A DNA stretch of 64,000 nt from CAVUEG01 sp963740525. Lineage in GTDB: Bacteria; Actinomycetota; Actinomycetes; Propionibacteriales; Nocardioidaceae. The notes beneath the pieces are model-generated. The model was not told the origin of the DNA and did not search any database. It worked only from the letters and a program-made list of their open reading frames with translations. The stretch is taken from the NCBI GenBank assembly GCA_963740525.1, contig CAVUEG010000001.1, positions 211,120 through 275,119 on the forward strand. Reading direction: 5' to 3'. A program made the position numbers and the translations under genes. Below are positions 50,422-59,945 of this stretch, in pieces (the first letter of the stretch is position 1; each line of letters begins with the position of its first letter).

Positions 50422-53400
50422 CGCTCCCCCTCCTGCTCGTCGTCCGACTGCTGGTTGGCTGCCCGGTCCGCGACGTCGGCGTCCGAGCGGTTGCGGTACT
50501 CCTCGACGTACGCCGTCAGCGAGACTCCACGTGGACGTCGCCCTGGCTGGATGTCACACGTGCCGACCTTGCCCTGGATGTACACGTTCGGGTCGAGGGT
50601 GACGTTGACCAGGTCGTTGGCCGAGTCGCCGGACGACAGGCCGTTGCCACCCCAGTGGTAGGGCAGGCCGACCTGCTCGACGAACCGGTCACCCAGCCGC
50701 AGCGACCTCAGCCTCGACGTCACCAGCACCCGGGCCTCGATGGCCGCGCGGGAGGTGATGATCGTGGCCCAGCCGCCGTTCTCGAGACCGCGCTCGGCGG
50801 CCAGCCGCGGGGAGACCTCGCAGAACATCTCCGGCTGGAGCTCGGAGAGGTAGGCGAGCGTGCGGCTCATGCCTCCGGCCGTGTGGTGCTCGGTGAGCCG
50901 GTAGCTGGTGAAGACGTAGGGGAACACCTCGGAGAACGACGGGTTGATCGGGTTGGAGGGCTGGTCCACCGACTGCCGAGCGGGGTTGTTCTGCTGCCCG
51001 TAGAACGCGTTGTGCACCGGTGACTCCGGCGGCTCGTAGTGGGCGGGCATCGGCCCGTCTGCCAGACCGGTCGGGGCGTACAGCCAGGCCTTGCCGTCCG
51101 TCTGCATGATGAACGGGTCCCGGCCGCCGATCGCGTCCGGGCCGGACGCGCCCTCCTCGGGTACGAAGTCCGGGGGTCGGTCGGCGATGAAGTCGGCCAC
51201 GTCGTCACCGACCCACTTCTCTTGACCCTCGTCCCACCAGACGTACTTCTTGCGCTCGCTCCACGGCTTGCCGTCGGGGTCCGCGGAGGCCCGGTTGTAG
51301 AGGATCCGGCGGTTCGCCGGCCACACCCAGCCCCATTCGGGCGCGACCTCGTTCTGCTCCCACCGCGGCTTGCGTCGCGCGGCCTGGTTCACGCCGTCGG
51401 CGTACACGCCGCAGTAGATCCAGCATCCGCACGAGGTGGAGCCGTCGTCCTTGAGCTGGGTGTACGACGAGAGCGGGGCGCCGTCTCCGTCGGTGCCGTT
51501 GATCTCACGCAGTACCGCCTCGCCGTCGGGCTCACGGAGCGGACCCTCCGTCGGGTAGTCCCACGTCAGGTCGAGGAGCGGCTGGTCCATCGGGTCGGTG
51601 GACCCCGCCAGCTTCGCGCGGATCCGCTGGCCGAGCTCGTAGTAGAACTGCAGCTCGCTGCGGGCGTCACCCGGAGGCTCGACCGCCTTGGTGCGCCACT
51701 GCAGCATCCGCTGGGTGTTGGTGAAGGTGCCGGCCTTCTCGACGTGCGAGGCGGCGGGAAGGAAGAAGACCTCCGTGCCGATCTTCTCCGTCTCGAGCTC
51801 GCCGGTCTGGATCTCGGGACCGTCCTGCCAGAAGGTCGCCGACTCGATCATCGCGAGGTCGCGCACGACGAGCCAGTCGAGGTTCGCCATCCCCAGCCGC
51901 TGCATCTTGCCGTTGGCCGAGCCCACCGCGGGGTTCTCACCCACCAGGAAGTAACCCTTGACCCGACCCTCGATCTGGCCGACGACGGTGTCGTAGGTGC
52001 CATGGTGACCGGTCAGACGCGGCAGGTAGTCGAAGCAGTAGTCGTTCTCCGCCGTCGCGGCGTCGCCCCACCAGGCCTTGAGGAGGCTGACGGTGTACTG
52101 GCGCATGTTGCCCCAGAACCCGGTCTTCCCCGAGTCCTCGGCGACGAACTCGTCGAGGTCCTGGTGCTGGCGCGCGTGCGGCATCGGGATGTAGCCCGGG
52201 AGGATGTTGAACAGCGTCGGGATGTCGGTGGAGCCCTGGATGCTGGCGTGTCCGCGCAACGCCAGGATGCCGCCACCCGGGCGACCGATGTTGCCGAGCA
52301 ACAGCTGAAGGATCGACGCCGTGCGGATGTTCTGTACGCCGGTCGTGTGCTGGGTCCAGCCGACCGCGTAGCAGAACGCACTCGTGCGCTCACGTCCCGA
52401 GTTCTCGGTCAGCGCACGGGCCACCTGCTCGAACTGCTCCGGGGCGATTCCGCACACCTGCTCGACCATCTCCGGGGTGTAGCGGGCGAAATGGCGTCTG
52501 AGGATCTGGTAGACGCAGCGGGGGTGCTGCAGGGTCTCGTCTCGCTCGGGCTTGTGCGGGACCGACGGACCACCCGATCCGGCCCGCTCCGACTGCGCCG
52601 CCTCGTGGTCGTCCTCGCTCGCGGCGGCCCGGGGACCTCCTGGCTGGTCGGGGTCCCGTTGACCCGCAGCCGGTGACTGCGGCGCGCCGGCGTACTGCCA
52701 GCTGGTCGGGTCGTAGCTGTTCTTCTCCGGGTCGAAGCCCGAGAAGAGGCCGTCGAGGTCTTCGGTGTCCTGGAACGCCTCATCGATGATCGCGGCCGCG
52801 TTGGTGTAGTTGACGACGTACTCGCGGAAGTCGAGCTCGTTGGACAGCACGTAGTTGACCAGCGCACCGAGGAAGGCGATGTCGGTGCCGGCCCGGATCG
52901 GCACATGGACGTCGGCCACCGCGGAGGTGCGGGTGAACCGGGGGTCGACGTGGATGATCGTCGCGCCACGGCGCTTGGCCTCCATCACCCACTGGAACCC
53001 GACCGGATGGCACTCGGCCATGTTCGAGCCCTCGATGAGGATGCAGTCGGCGTTGGCGAGATCCTGCTGGAAGGTGGTGGCCCCTCCCCGGCCGAAGCTC
53101 GTCCCCAGACCGGGGACGGTGGAGGAGTGTCAAATACGGGCCTGGTTCTCGATCTGGATCGCGCCCATCGCCGTGTAGAGCTTCTTCATGAGGTAGTTCT
53201 CCTCGTTGTCGAGGGTCGCTCCTCCAAGACTGGCGATGCCGGTCGTCCTGCGTAGGCGAGTGCCGTCGTCGGCCTCCCACTCCCAGAACTCCTTGCGGGT
53301 CTTGATCACGCGGTCCGCGATCATGTCCATCGCGGTGTCGAGGTCGAGGTCCTCCCACTCGCTCCCGTAGGGGCGGCGGTAGCGGACCTGGGTCACCCGG

Positions 53401-53699
53401 CTCGATGACGTCACCAGCTGCTTGCTGGCACTGCCCTTGGGACAGAGTCGACCGCGCGAGATCGGGCTGGCCGGGTCCCCCTCGATCTGGGTGACCCGTC
53501 CGTCCTTGACGAAGACCCTCTGCGCGCAGCCGACCGCGCAGAAGGGGCAGACCGAGGGCACCACGGTGTCCGCTTGGGAAGTTCGAGGGGTGAGGGTGCT
53601 GCTGCGAGAGGACATCGCCGCCGAGCCACGGCCCAGCTTGTCCGGACCGCGCAGCTGGCGCACCAGCGGCCACGACCCGATGAACGTCTTCTCACCCAT
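50418..53699 (-). CDS. fdhA: selenocysteine formate dehydrogenase, catalytic alpha subunit (in-frame TGA = Sec190)
   Basis: A 1093-residue molybdopterin (bis-MGD) formate dehydrogenase. An N-terminal [4Fe-4S] motif CPFCAVGC lies near residue 53, with GRLCPKGSASKQL completing it. TGA at 53132-53130 is codon 190, inside IENQARI-U-HSSTVPGLG; the same context surrounds Sec in E. coli FdnG, and the following TSFGRGGATTFQQDLANADC, NMAECHPVGFQWVMEAKRRG and HVDPRFTRTSAVADVHVPIR confirm read-through. A hairpin with a GGTCT loop follows the TGA. No Tat signal is seen. ATG 53699 has GGAGGG 8 nt upstream. It heads a four-gene operon with fdhB, nrfD and selD. Confidence 0.95.
53100..53132 (-). promoter_or_regulatory. 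bacterial SECIS element in fdhA
   Basis: The TGA codon (53132-53130) is followed after 18 nt by GGTCT, which is the loop of a 7-bp perfect hairpin (CGTCCCC with GGGGACG). In E. coli fdhF the same distance separates UGA from the GGUCU loop bound by SelB. The element lies wholly within the coding sequence. Confidence 0.9.
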
Positions 53700-53780
53700 C
53701 AGGCACCCTCCGTTCGCGACTGCTTTCACACTATCCAGTTCTGGCGATTTCACACCCAGGTCGGGAACGCTCCTCGTCCG

Positions 53781-53840
53781 CCCGGCCCCCGAAGCCCCTG
53801 AAGCCGCCCGGAGCCCCCTGAAGCCCCCGAAGCCCACCCA
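53781..53840. repeat. G-rich degenerate repeat upstream of fdhA (possible G-quadruplex)
   Basis: The plus strand repeats GAAGCCCC(C/T) units about five times (GCCCCCGAA, GCCCCTGAA and variants). The minus strand therefore carries about eight runs of three or more Gs, 82-141 nt before the fdhA start and within the shared region with selC. Four or more such runs can fold into a G-quadruplex. Confidence 0.5.
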
Positions 53841-53876
53841 GGTCGCCCCGGTGGACGAACCCACTACATTGGCGGC

Positions 53877-53971
53877 GGAGGCGTTCCTCGTCTGGTGACG
53901 GGCGCGGTCCTCAAAACCGTAGGGACGGGGCATCTCCGTCCGGCGGGTTCGATTCCCGTCCGCCTCCGCCA
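53877..53971 (+). tRNA. selC: tRNA-Sec (anticodon TCA)
   Basis: A 95-nt tRNA with selenocysteine-specific features. The D stem has 6 bp (53887-53892/53897-53902) with a 4-nt loop TGGT. The anticodon TCA is at 53911-53913 in the loop CCTCAAA. The long variable arm has a 6-bp stem (GGACGG/CCGTCC). The T arm is 53943-53947/53955-53959 with loop TTCGATT. Acceptor pairing is 7 bp plus an unpaired T53884/C53960 at the eighth position; G53968 is the discriminator and CCA is encoded at 53969-53971. It is adjacent to selA. Confidence 0.95.
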
Positions 53972-54026
53972 GCTCGACAGCTCCACAGCTCCCTCTGGGC
54001 CTGACCCTCGACCGCAGGAGGCCGGC

Positions 54027-55342
54027 ATGACCGACCCGCGCCGGCGTACGCCGCGCACGGACGCCGTGCTCGCCGACCCACGGGTCAAGGCATCCGTCGA
54101 GCGGCTCGGTCACGACCGGGTCAAGCACACGATCACCGAGGTGCTCGGTCGGTGCCGGGCAGGAGAGGTGGCGCCCGAGGACGTCGTCGCGGCCGTGCTG
54201 GCGGCGCTTCCGACCGCGGCCACTTCACTGCGTCCGGTCCTCAACGCCACCGGTGTCGTCGTGCACACGAACCTCGGACGGGCTCCCCTGTCCGAGGCGG
54301 CCGTCGACGCGCTGGGTCTGGCGGCCGGGGCCACCGACGTCGAGCTCGACCTGGCCACGGGCCAACGGGGAGGCCGCGGTGTGCGTGCGCTCTCAGCGCT
54401 GGCCGCGGCCGTGCCAGACGCCGGCGCCGTCCATGTCGTCAACAACGGTGCCGGCGCCCTCGCGCTTGTCGCCCTCGCTCTGGCCGCCGGACGAGAGATC
54501 GTCGTGGCCCGCGGCGAGATGGTGGAGATCGGCGACGGGTTCCGGATCCCGCACTGCTGGAGTCCGTGGGTGCACGGCTCCGCGAGGTCGGCACGACGAA
54601 CAGGGTCCGTCTCGACGACTACGCCGAGGCGATCGGCGAACGCACGGCGTTCATCCTCAAGGTGCACCCGTCGAACTTCCGGGTCGAGGGGTTCACCTCG
54701 TCGGTGGGCATCGCGGAGCTCGCGACACTCTCGGTGCCGCTCGTGGTCGACATCGGCTCCGGCCTGCTGGCTCCGCATCCACGGCTGCCCCGGGAGCCCG
54801 ACGCGGCCACCGCCCTGCGGGCCGGCGCCGCACTGGTCACCGCGTCGGGCGACAAGCTCCTCGGGGGTCCGCAGTGCGGTCTGCTGCTCGGTGCCGCCGA
54901 CCTGGTCCGCGGCCTCAGCCGACACCCCTTCGCCCGGGCCCTGCGCGTGGACAAGCTGACGTTGGCAGCACTCGAAGCCACCCTGACCGGCCCGGCGACC
55001 CCGGTGGCGCTCGCCCTGGCCACCCGCCCGGAGGATCTGCTCACCCGAGCCCGACGGCTGGCCGACGAGCTCGGGGACGACCTCCCCGACGTGTCAGCGG
55101 CGCCTTCGGAGGCGACGGTGGGTGGGGGTGGCGCCCCGGGCGTGACCCTGCTCAGTGCCGCCCTGTCGCTGCCGGTCTCGCTCGCCGAGCCGCTGCGGCT
55201 CGGTGAGCTCCCGGTCGTCGGTCGCGTGCACGCGGGGCGGCTCCTGCTCGACCTGCTCACGGTGCCGGCGGCTCGTGACGGCGACCTCGTGGACGCCGTA
55301 CGCCGGGCCGCCAAGACGCTCGGGTCGCCCGAGACTGCCTGA
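54027..55342 (+). CDS. selA: L-seryl-tRNA(Sec) selenium transferase (frameshifted in this sequence)
   Basis: PLP-dependent decameric enzyme that converts Ser-tRNA(Sec) to Sec-tRNA(Sec) with selenophosphate. Repaired length is 438 residues. NATGVVVHTNLGRAPLSEAA (about residues 74-93) and HVVNNGAGALALVALALAAG precede EMVEIGDGFRIP. There one base is missing (near 54549-54553), after which the frame resumes LLESVGARLREVGTTNRVRL. The PLP lysine lies in ASGDKLLGGPQCGLL. AGGAGG lies 6 nt before ATG 54027. It sits 55 bp after selC and 1 bp before selB. An intact Sec operon would be useless without it, so a sequence error is likely. Confidence 0.92.
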
Positions 55343-55343
55343 G

Positions 55344-57116
55344 ATGCACGTCGTCGCCACCGCCGGTCACGTCGACCACGGCAAGTCGACCCTGGTCCGC
55401 GCCCTGACCGGGCACGAGCCGGACCGGTTGGCCGAGGAGAGACGGCGCGGTCTGTCGATCGAGCTGGGCTACGTCTGGACCGAGCTCCCGGGCGTCGGTG
55501 ACGTGGCGTTCGTCGACGTGCCAGGGCACGAGCGGTTCATCGCCACCACGCTCTCGGGCGTGGGACCGGTCCCCGTGGCGATGCTGGTCGTCGCCGCCGA
55601 CGACCCCTGGATGCCGCAGGCACAGGAGCACCTGGCCGCTCTCGACTCCCTCGGTGTCAGCCACGGGGTGCTGGTCGTGACCCGGTCCGACCTGGCCGAC
55701 CCGGCACCGGCGCTCGCTCGCGCCCGGCAGCACCTCGTCGGGACGTCGATGGCCGCGGTCCCGGCGGTGACCGTGAGCGGGCACACCGGCGCCGGTCTCG
55801 ACGAGCTCAGGTCGCTTCTGGCCGGCATCCTGCGAGACCTGCCCGTCCCGCCGCCCGATGCGGACGTGCGGCTGTGGGTGGACCGCCGGTTCCATGTCCG
55901 CGGCGCAGGCACCGTGGTCACCGGCACGCTGCCCGCGGGCACCGTCCGCGTCGGTGACCTGCTCACGTTGGGCGACCAGGAGGTCCGGGTCCGTGGCCTC
56001 GAGTGCCTCGGCAAGACGGTGACCGAGGTCAGCGGCGTGGCGCGGGTGGCCCTGGACCTCGGCGGCCGCGCCCCTGGCGCGCTGCATCGAGGCAGCGCCC
56101 TGGTGACGCCGGACGCGTTCGAGCCCACGACGACGGTCGACGTCCGGGTGCGCGGTTCGAGCCGGCTGCCGGAGCGGCCGATGCTGCATGTGGGCGCGGC
56201 GATGGTCGGGGTCCGCGCGCGGCCGATCGGCGAGGACCATGCTCGGCTGACCCTCGACGAGCCGCTCCCCTTGCGCATCGGCGACCGCGCGATCCTGAGG
56301 GACCCGGGCAGCCGCAGTCTCTGGGGAGTCCGGGTCCTCGACCCGGCGCCACCGGCGCTCGCCCGGCGTGGCGCCGCGGCGCTCCGCGCCAAGGAGCTCA
56401 CCGGGTGCGACGGGTCGCTGGCCGAGGAGCTGACCCGCCGGGGCGTCGTACGCCGCTCCCTGCTGCGTCGCATCGGCGCCGCCGACGACTCCGCACCCCC
56501 TGGCACCATCACGGCCGGAGACTGGGTCCTCTCCCCCGGGCGGGCCGATGCGCTTCGGGGCCGGCTCGAGGAGCTGGTCCGGCCGTCCTCCGACTCACGG
56601 CTGGGGGACACCGGGCTCGCCCCCGCGGCCGCGGCCAATGCCCTCGACCTGCCCGACCCCGCGCTGGTCCTCGCCCTGGTCACCGCACCCCTGCGACTGG
56701 AGCGGGGCCGCATCGTCCACGAGTCGTCGGCCATGACCACCCTCACCCAGCTCCCGCCGGCCGTTCGAGCCTCCCTCGACGCGCTTCACGCCGACCTCGC
56801 CGAGGCGCCGTTCGCGGCTCCCGACGCGGCAAGGCTGGTCGAGATCGGTCTGGACGCCCGCACCGTGGCCACCCTGCACCGGGCGGGTCTCGTCCTGCGC
56901 CTGGCCGACTCCGTCGTCCTGCTCCCCGGCGCGGACGAGGCCGCGGTGGCGCTCCTGCGCACCCTCCCCCAGCCGTTCACCGCCAGCGAGGCACGCACCG
57001 CCCTCGGCACCACGCGGCGGGTGGCGCTCCCCCTGCTCTCGCTCCTGGACCGGACCGGCCAGACCGTGCGCCTGGCCGACGACCGCCGTCGCCTCCGTGA
57101 GATCGCCGACAGCTGA
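55344..57116 (+). CDS. selB: selenocysteine-specific elongation factor SelB
   Basis: A 590-residue EF-Tu-like GTPase that carries Sec-tRNA and binds the SECIS hairpin. G1 is AGHVDHGKSTLVRAL near residues 7-21, G3 is DVPGHERFIATTLSG near 53-67 and G4 is VTRSDLADP. Domain 2 includes WVDRRFHVRGAGTVVTGTLP. The C-terminal part (about residues 370-590) has winged-helix-like segments such as TLHRAGLVLRLADSVVLLPG and ARTALGTTRRVALPLLSLLD. It is cotranscribed with selA, with one base between stop and start. Confidence 0.95.
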   Translation: MHVVATAGHVDHGKSTLVRALTGHEPDRLAEERRRGLSIELGYVWTELPGVGDVAFVDVPGHERFIATTLSGVGPVPVAMLVVAADDPWMPQAQEHLAALDSLGVSHGVLVVTRSDLADPAPALARARQHLVGTSMAAVPAVTVSGHTGAGLDELRSLLAGILRDLPVPPPDADVRLWVDRRFHVRGAGTVVTGTLPAGTVRVGDLLTLGDQEVRVRGLECLGKTVTEVSGVARVALDLGGRAPGALHRGSALVTPDAFEPTTTVDVRVRGSSRLPERPMLHVGAAMVGVRARPIGEDHARLTLDEPLPLRIGDRAILRDPGSRSLWGVRVLDPAPPALARRGAAALRAKELTGCDGSLAEELTRRGVVRRSLLRRIGAADDSAPPGTITAGDWVLSPGRADALRGRLEELVRPSSDSRLGDTGLAPAAAANALDLPDPALVLALVTAPLRLERGRIVHESSAMTTLTQLPPAVRASLDALHADLAEAPFAAPDAARLVEIGLDARTVATLHRAGLVLRLADSVVLLPGADEAAVALLRTLPQPFTASEARTALGTTRRVALPLLSLLDRTGQTVRLADDRRRLREIADS

Positions 57117-57156
57117 CGCAGGCTTCGGATCGACTCGATCGGGAACTGTTCTTCCC

Positions 57157-57858
57157 ATGAGCAGCCACCAGCGCACCGACACGGTCGTCCTCGATGTGGA
57201 CGGCACCCTGGTCGACACCGTCTACCACCACACCCTGGCCTGGAGTGCGGCCTTCGCCGCCGAGGGCGTGGAGGTTCCGCTGTGGCGGATCCACCGCGCG
57301 ATCGGGATGGGAGGCGACCGCCTGGTCGCCGAGGTCGCGGGACACGACGTGGAGGACCGTCTCGGAGACACCCTCCGGAGCGGCCACGACGAGCGCTTCG
57401 AAGCGATGCTCGGCGACATCAGGCCGACCCCGGGCGCCGAGGATCTGCTCCGCGAGCTGCGGCAGCGAGAGCTCAAGGTCGTGCTTGCGAGCTCGGGGCC
57501 TCCGGAGCTGACCGAGCGGCTGCTTCGGATCGCCGGAGCCGACGAGCTCAGCCATGGCTGGACCACCAGCGGGGACGTCGAGGACAGCAAGCCGGCGCCC
57601 GATCTCGTGGACGTGGCCGTGGAGAAGGTCGACGGCAGCCGGGCCGTGATGGTGGGCGACGCCGTCTGGGACATCAAGTCCGCGAAGGAGCGGGACAGGT
57701 ACGCCATCGGACTGCTGTGCGGCGGGTTCGGTGAGGGCGAGCTCCGCGAGGCCGGCGCGGACGAGGTCTACGCCTCACCTCGCGAGCTTCTCGAGTCCCT
57801 CGACCTCACGCCGCTCACCGGGATGTCCGAGCCGAGCGGGCCTACGAGCGCCGCATGA
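57157..57858 (+). CDS. HAD superfamily hydrolase (phosphatase)
   Basis: A 233-residue HAD hydrolase of the phosphoglycolate phosphatase-like group. Motif I is VLDVDGTLVDT near residues 10-20, motif II is VVLASSGPP, the lysine is in EDSKPAPDLV near residue 147 and motif III is VMVGDAVWDIKSA. A helical cap lies between motifs I and II. Substrate unknown. It follows selB by 40 bp on the same strand and may be read with it, but no link to selenium metabolism is evident. It overlaps the convergent dehalogenase-like gene by 17 bp. Confidence 0.87.
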   Translation: MSSHQRTDTVVLDVDGTLVDTVYHHTLAWSAAFAAEGVEVPLWRIHRAIGMGGDRLVAEVAGHDVEDRLGDTLRSGHDERFEAMLGDIRPTPGAEDLLRELRQRELKVVLASSGPPELTERLLRIAGADELSHGWTTSGDVEDSKPAPDLVDVAVEKVDGSRAVMVGDAVWDIKSAKERDRYAIGLLCGGFGEGELREAGADEVYASPRELLESLDLTPLTGMSEPSGPTSAA

Positions 57859-58750
57859 ACTCGGCGACGACCTCGCCGAGCCGCTCGCCGGCATCCTCCT
57901 GGAGGAAGTGACCCCCACCCTCGATCACCGGGTGGTCCAACCCGTGCGCGCCCGGGATCAGCTTGCGCAGGATCGGCGCCATCGCGCCGGTGATCGGGTC
58001 GCCGTCACTGAAGGCGGTGAGGAACGGACGGTCCCAGGTGGCGAGCCGCTCCCAGGCGCTCCGGTTGGCGAGCGTCGCGGGGTCCTCGGGGCTGGTCGGA
58101 ACCAGTCCCGGCATCGCACGAGCCCCGGCCTTGAAGGTCTCTTCGGGGAAGGGGGCGTCGTACGCAGCCCTGGTGGCGTCGTCCATCCCCCGCACGCACC
58201 CGGCCGCGACGAAGCGACCGATGTCGAGGGTCTCGGCCTGCTCGACCGCGCGCCGGAACTGCCACCAGATCTCTGGCATCGCATGGTCTCCGGTGGGGAG
58301 TCCGGTGTTCGCGGCGACCACGCGGGCGAAGCGGTCCGGATGTTCCGCGACCAGGCGGAGCCCGATCAGTCCGCCCCAGTCCTGTCCGACCAGGGTGACG
58401 TCACGCAGGTCGAGGTGGTCGAAGACCAGCGCCCGCACCCACTCGACGTGGCGGGCGTAGGAGTGGTCGGAGACGGCGACCGGCTTGTCCGATCGGCCGA
58501 AACCGACGAGGTCCACGGCCACGGCCCGCGCCCCGGCCTCGCCGAGCACCTTCATGACGTGGCGGTACAGGTAGGACCAGGTGGGCTCACCGTGCAGGAG
58601 CAGCGCGACCGGGCCGTCCGCCGGCCCCGCCTCGACCCAGGCCATGCGCAGCGACCCACCCTCGCCGTCCGGAACCTCGGCGTACTGCGGCTCGTACGCG
58701 AAGTCGGTGAGGTCGGCGAAGCGGTCGTCCGGAGTGCGCAGGAGGTCCAT
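57842..58750 (-). CDS. haloalkane dehalogenase-like alpha/beta hydrolase
   Basis: A 302-residue alpha/beta hydrolase. LLLHGEPTWSYLYRHVMKVL contains the oxyanion HGEPTWSYL segment characteristic of haloalkane dehalogenases. The nucleophile is aspartate in TLVGQDWGGLIGLRL near residue 123, with the adjacent halide-binding tryptophan, and the histidine is in EGGGHFLQEDAGE near residue 278. These point to carbon-halogen cleavage or a close relative. The natural substrate is unknown. ATG 58750 gives the expected N-terminus MDLLRTPDDRFADLTDF. Confidence 0.85.
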   Translation of the reverse strand: MDLLRTPDDRFADLTDFAYEPQYAEVPDGEGGSLRMAWVEAGPADGPVALLLHGEPTWSYLYRHVMKVLGEAGARAVAVDLVGFGRSDKPVAVSDHSYARHVEWVRALVFDHLDLRDVTLVGQDWGGLIGLRLVAEHPDRFARVVAANTGLPTGDHAMPEIWWQFRRAVEQAETLDIGRFVAAGCVRGMDDATRAAYDAPFPEETFKAGARAMPGLVPTSPEDPATLANRSAWERLATWDRPFLTAFSDGDPITGAMAPILRKLIPGAHGLDHPVIEGGGHFLQEDAGERLGEVVAEFMRRS

Positions 58751-58803
58751 GGCGCCGAGTCTGGCAGGCGCCCGGAGTGAACCGAGCGCCTGCCCGCCCG
58801 AGC

Positions 58804-59841
58804 TCAGACGGTCGGGCGCGTCCGCAGCTCGACACCGACGGAATGGAGGTGACGCAGTACGGCGGCGTACGACGCGACCGCCGACGTCTCGAGGTATGGC
58901 ACCCCGCGAGCGGCACAGAACCGCTGGACGACCGGCTGCGCCAACCGCAGGCTCGGCCGGGGCATGCTCGGGAAGAGGTGGTGCTCGATCTGGTAGTTGA
59001 GCCCACCCAGCAGCGTGTCCATGAACAGGCTCCCGCGGATGTTGCGTGAGGTGAGGACCTGGCGGAGCAGCGGATCGCGCGCCTGCTCCTCGTCCATCAC
59101 GGGCATCCCCTTGTGGCCCGGCGCGAACGAGCAGCCGAGGTACACGCCCTGGAGTCCCTTGTGCAGACCGAAGAAGACCAAGGCCTGGGGCCAGCTCAGG
59201 GTGGTGACCAGCAGGGTGCCGTAGGCCACCAGGTGCACGGCGATCAGGACCGCCTCGGCCGCGCGGTCGCGAAGGCCCGGCCGGAAGAGCTCCTGGATGC
59301 TCGAGACGTGCAGGTTGATCGCCTCGCCGAGCAGCATCGGGAAGAACAACGCGGCCTGGTGCCGCGTCAGCCAGCCCGGGAGCCCGCGACGCCCTGCCAC
59401 CTGGCTGGCATCGAACACGATCGCGCCCGCCTTGACGTCCGGGTCGGTCTCCAGGTCGTTGGGGTGCGCGTGGTGCGCGTTGTGCTTGGCGATCCACCAG
59501 CCGAAGCTCAGGCCGCCGAGCAGGTTGCCCGAGACCAGGCCGAGCACACGGGCCAGCCTCCGGCCGCGGGTCACCTGGAAGTGCCCGACGTCGTGTCCGA
59601 AGAAGCCGAACTGGGTCGAGATGACGGCTAGCGCCGGGGCGAGCAGCACCAGCAGCCAGGAGTGGCTCCACCACACCATCGCGGTGACGACGGCGGCGCC
59701 GAGCAGCAGGTTGGTGGCGAAGTAGGCCGCGTAGAAGCGCGGTCGCCGGGTCAGCAGACCCATCCCCCGGATCTCGGCCGACAGCTCGGCGTACCCGCTG
59801 GCGGGCAGGACGGACGAGGGCGCGGGCTGGGGCACGGACAT
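58804..59841 (-). CDS. membrane fatty acid desaturase (DesA3-like)
   Basis: A 345-residue membrane desaturase of the di-iron type. The three histidine boxes are present: GHDVGH near residue 82, KHNAHH near residue 118 and QIEHH near residue 293, spaced as in acyl-lipid/acyl-CoA delta-desaturases. Hydrophobic pairs (TNLLLGAAVVTAMVWW, LLVLLAPALAVIS) precede and separate them. It inserts a cis double bond into fatty acyl chains. ATG 59841 follows GGAGG by 8 nt. M. tuberculosis desA3 lies near its aroA-rsgA block, but here the gene is 30 kb away from it. Confidence 0.88.
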   Translation of the reverse strand: MSVPQPAPSSVLPASGYAELSAEIRGMGLLTRRPRFYAAYFATNLLLGAAVVTAMVWWSHSWLLVLLAPALAVISTQFGFFGHDVGHFQVTRGRRLARVLGLVSGNLLGGLSFGWWIAKHNAHHAHPNDLETDPDVKAGAIVFDASQVAGRRGLPGWLTRHQAALFFPMLLGEAINLHVSSIQELFRPGLRDRAAEAVLIAVHLVAYGTLLVTTLSWPQALVFFGLHKGLQGVYLGCSFAPGHKGMPVMDEEQARDPLLRQVLTSRNIRGSLFMDTLLGGLNYQIEHHLFPSMPRPSLRLAQPVVQRFCAARGVPYLETSAVASYAAVLRHLHSVGVELRTRPTV

Positions 59842-59945
59842 TTGCGAATCCTCCGATAGCACATGGCTACCGGGGTCCCGGGCAGCAGTTTCTCCCAGAG
59901 TACGCCGCCGGGGAACCGATGGTCGCCACCCTCCGTCCTATCGCC

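Noticed and set aside
53130..53132. TGA as the true stop of a short 189-residue protein with a separate gene downstream
   Set aside because: The codon sits in the Sec context of formate dehydrogenases, is followed by a SECIS hairpin, and the downstream part has no start signal until residue 31 after it.
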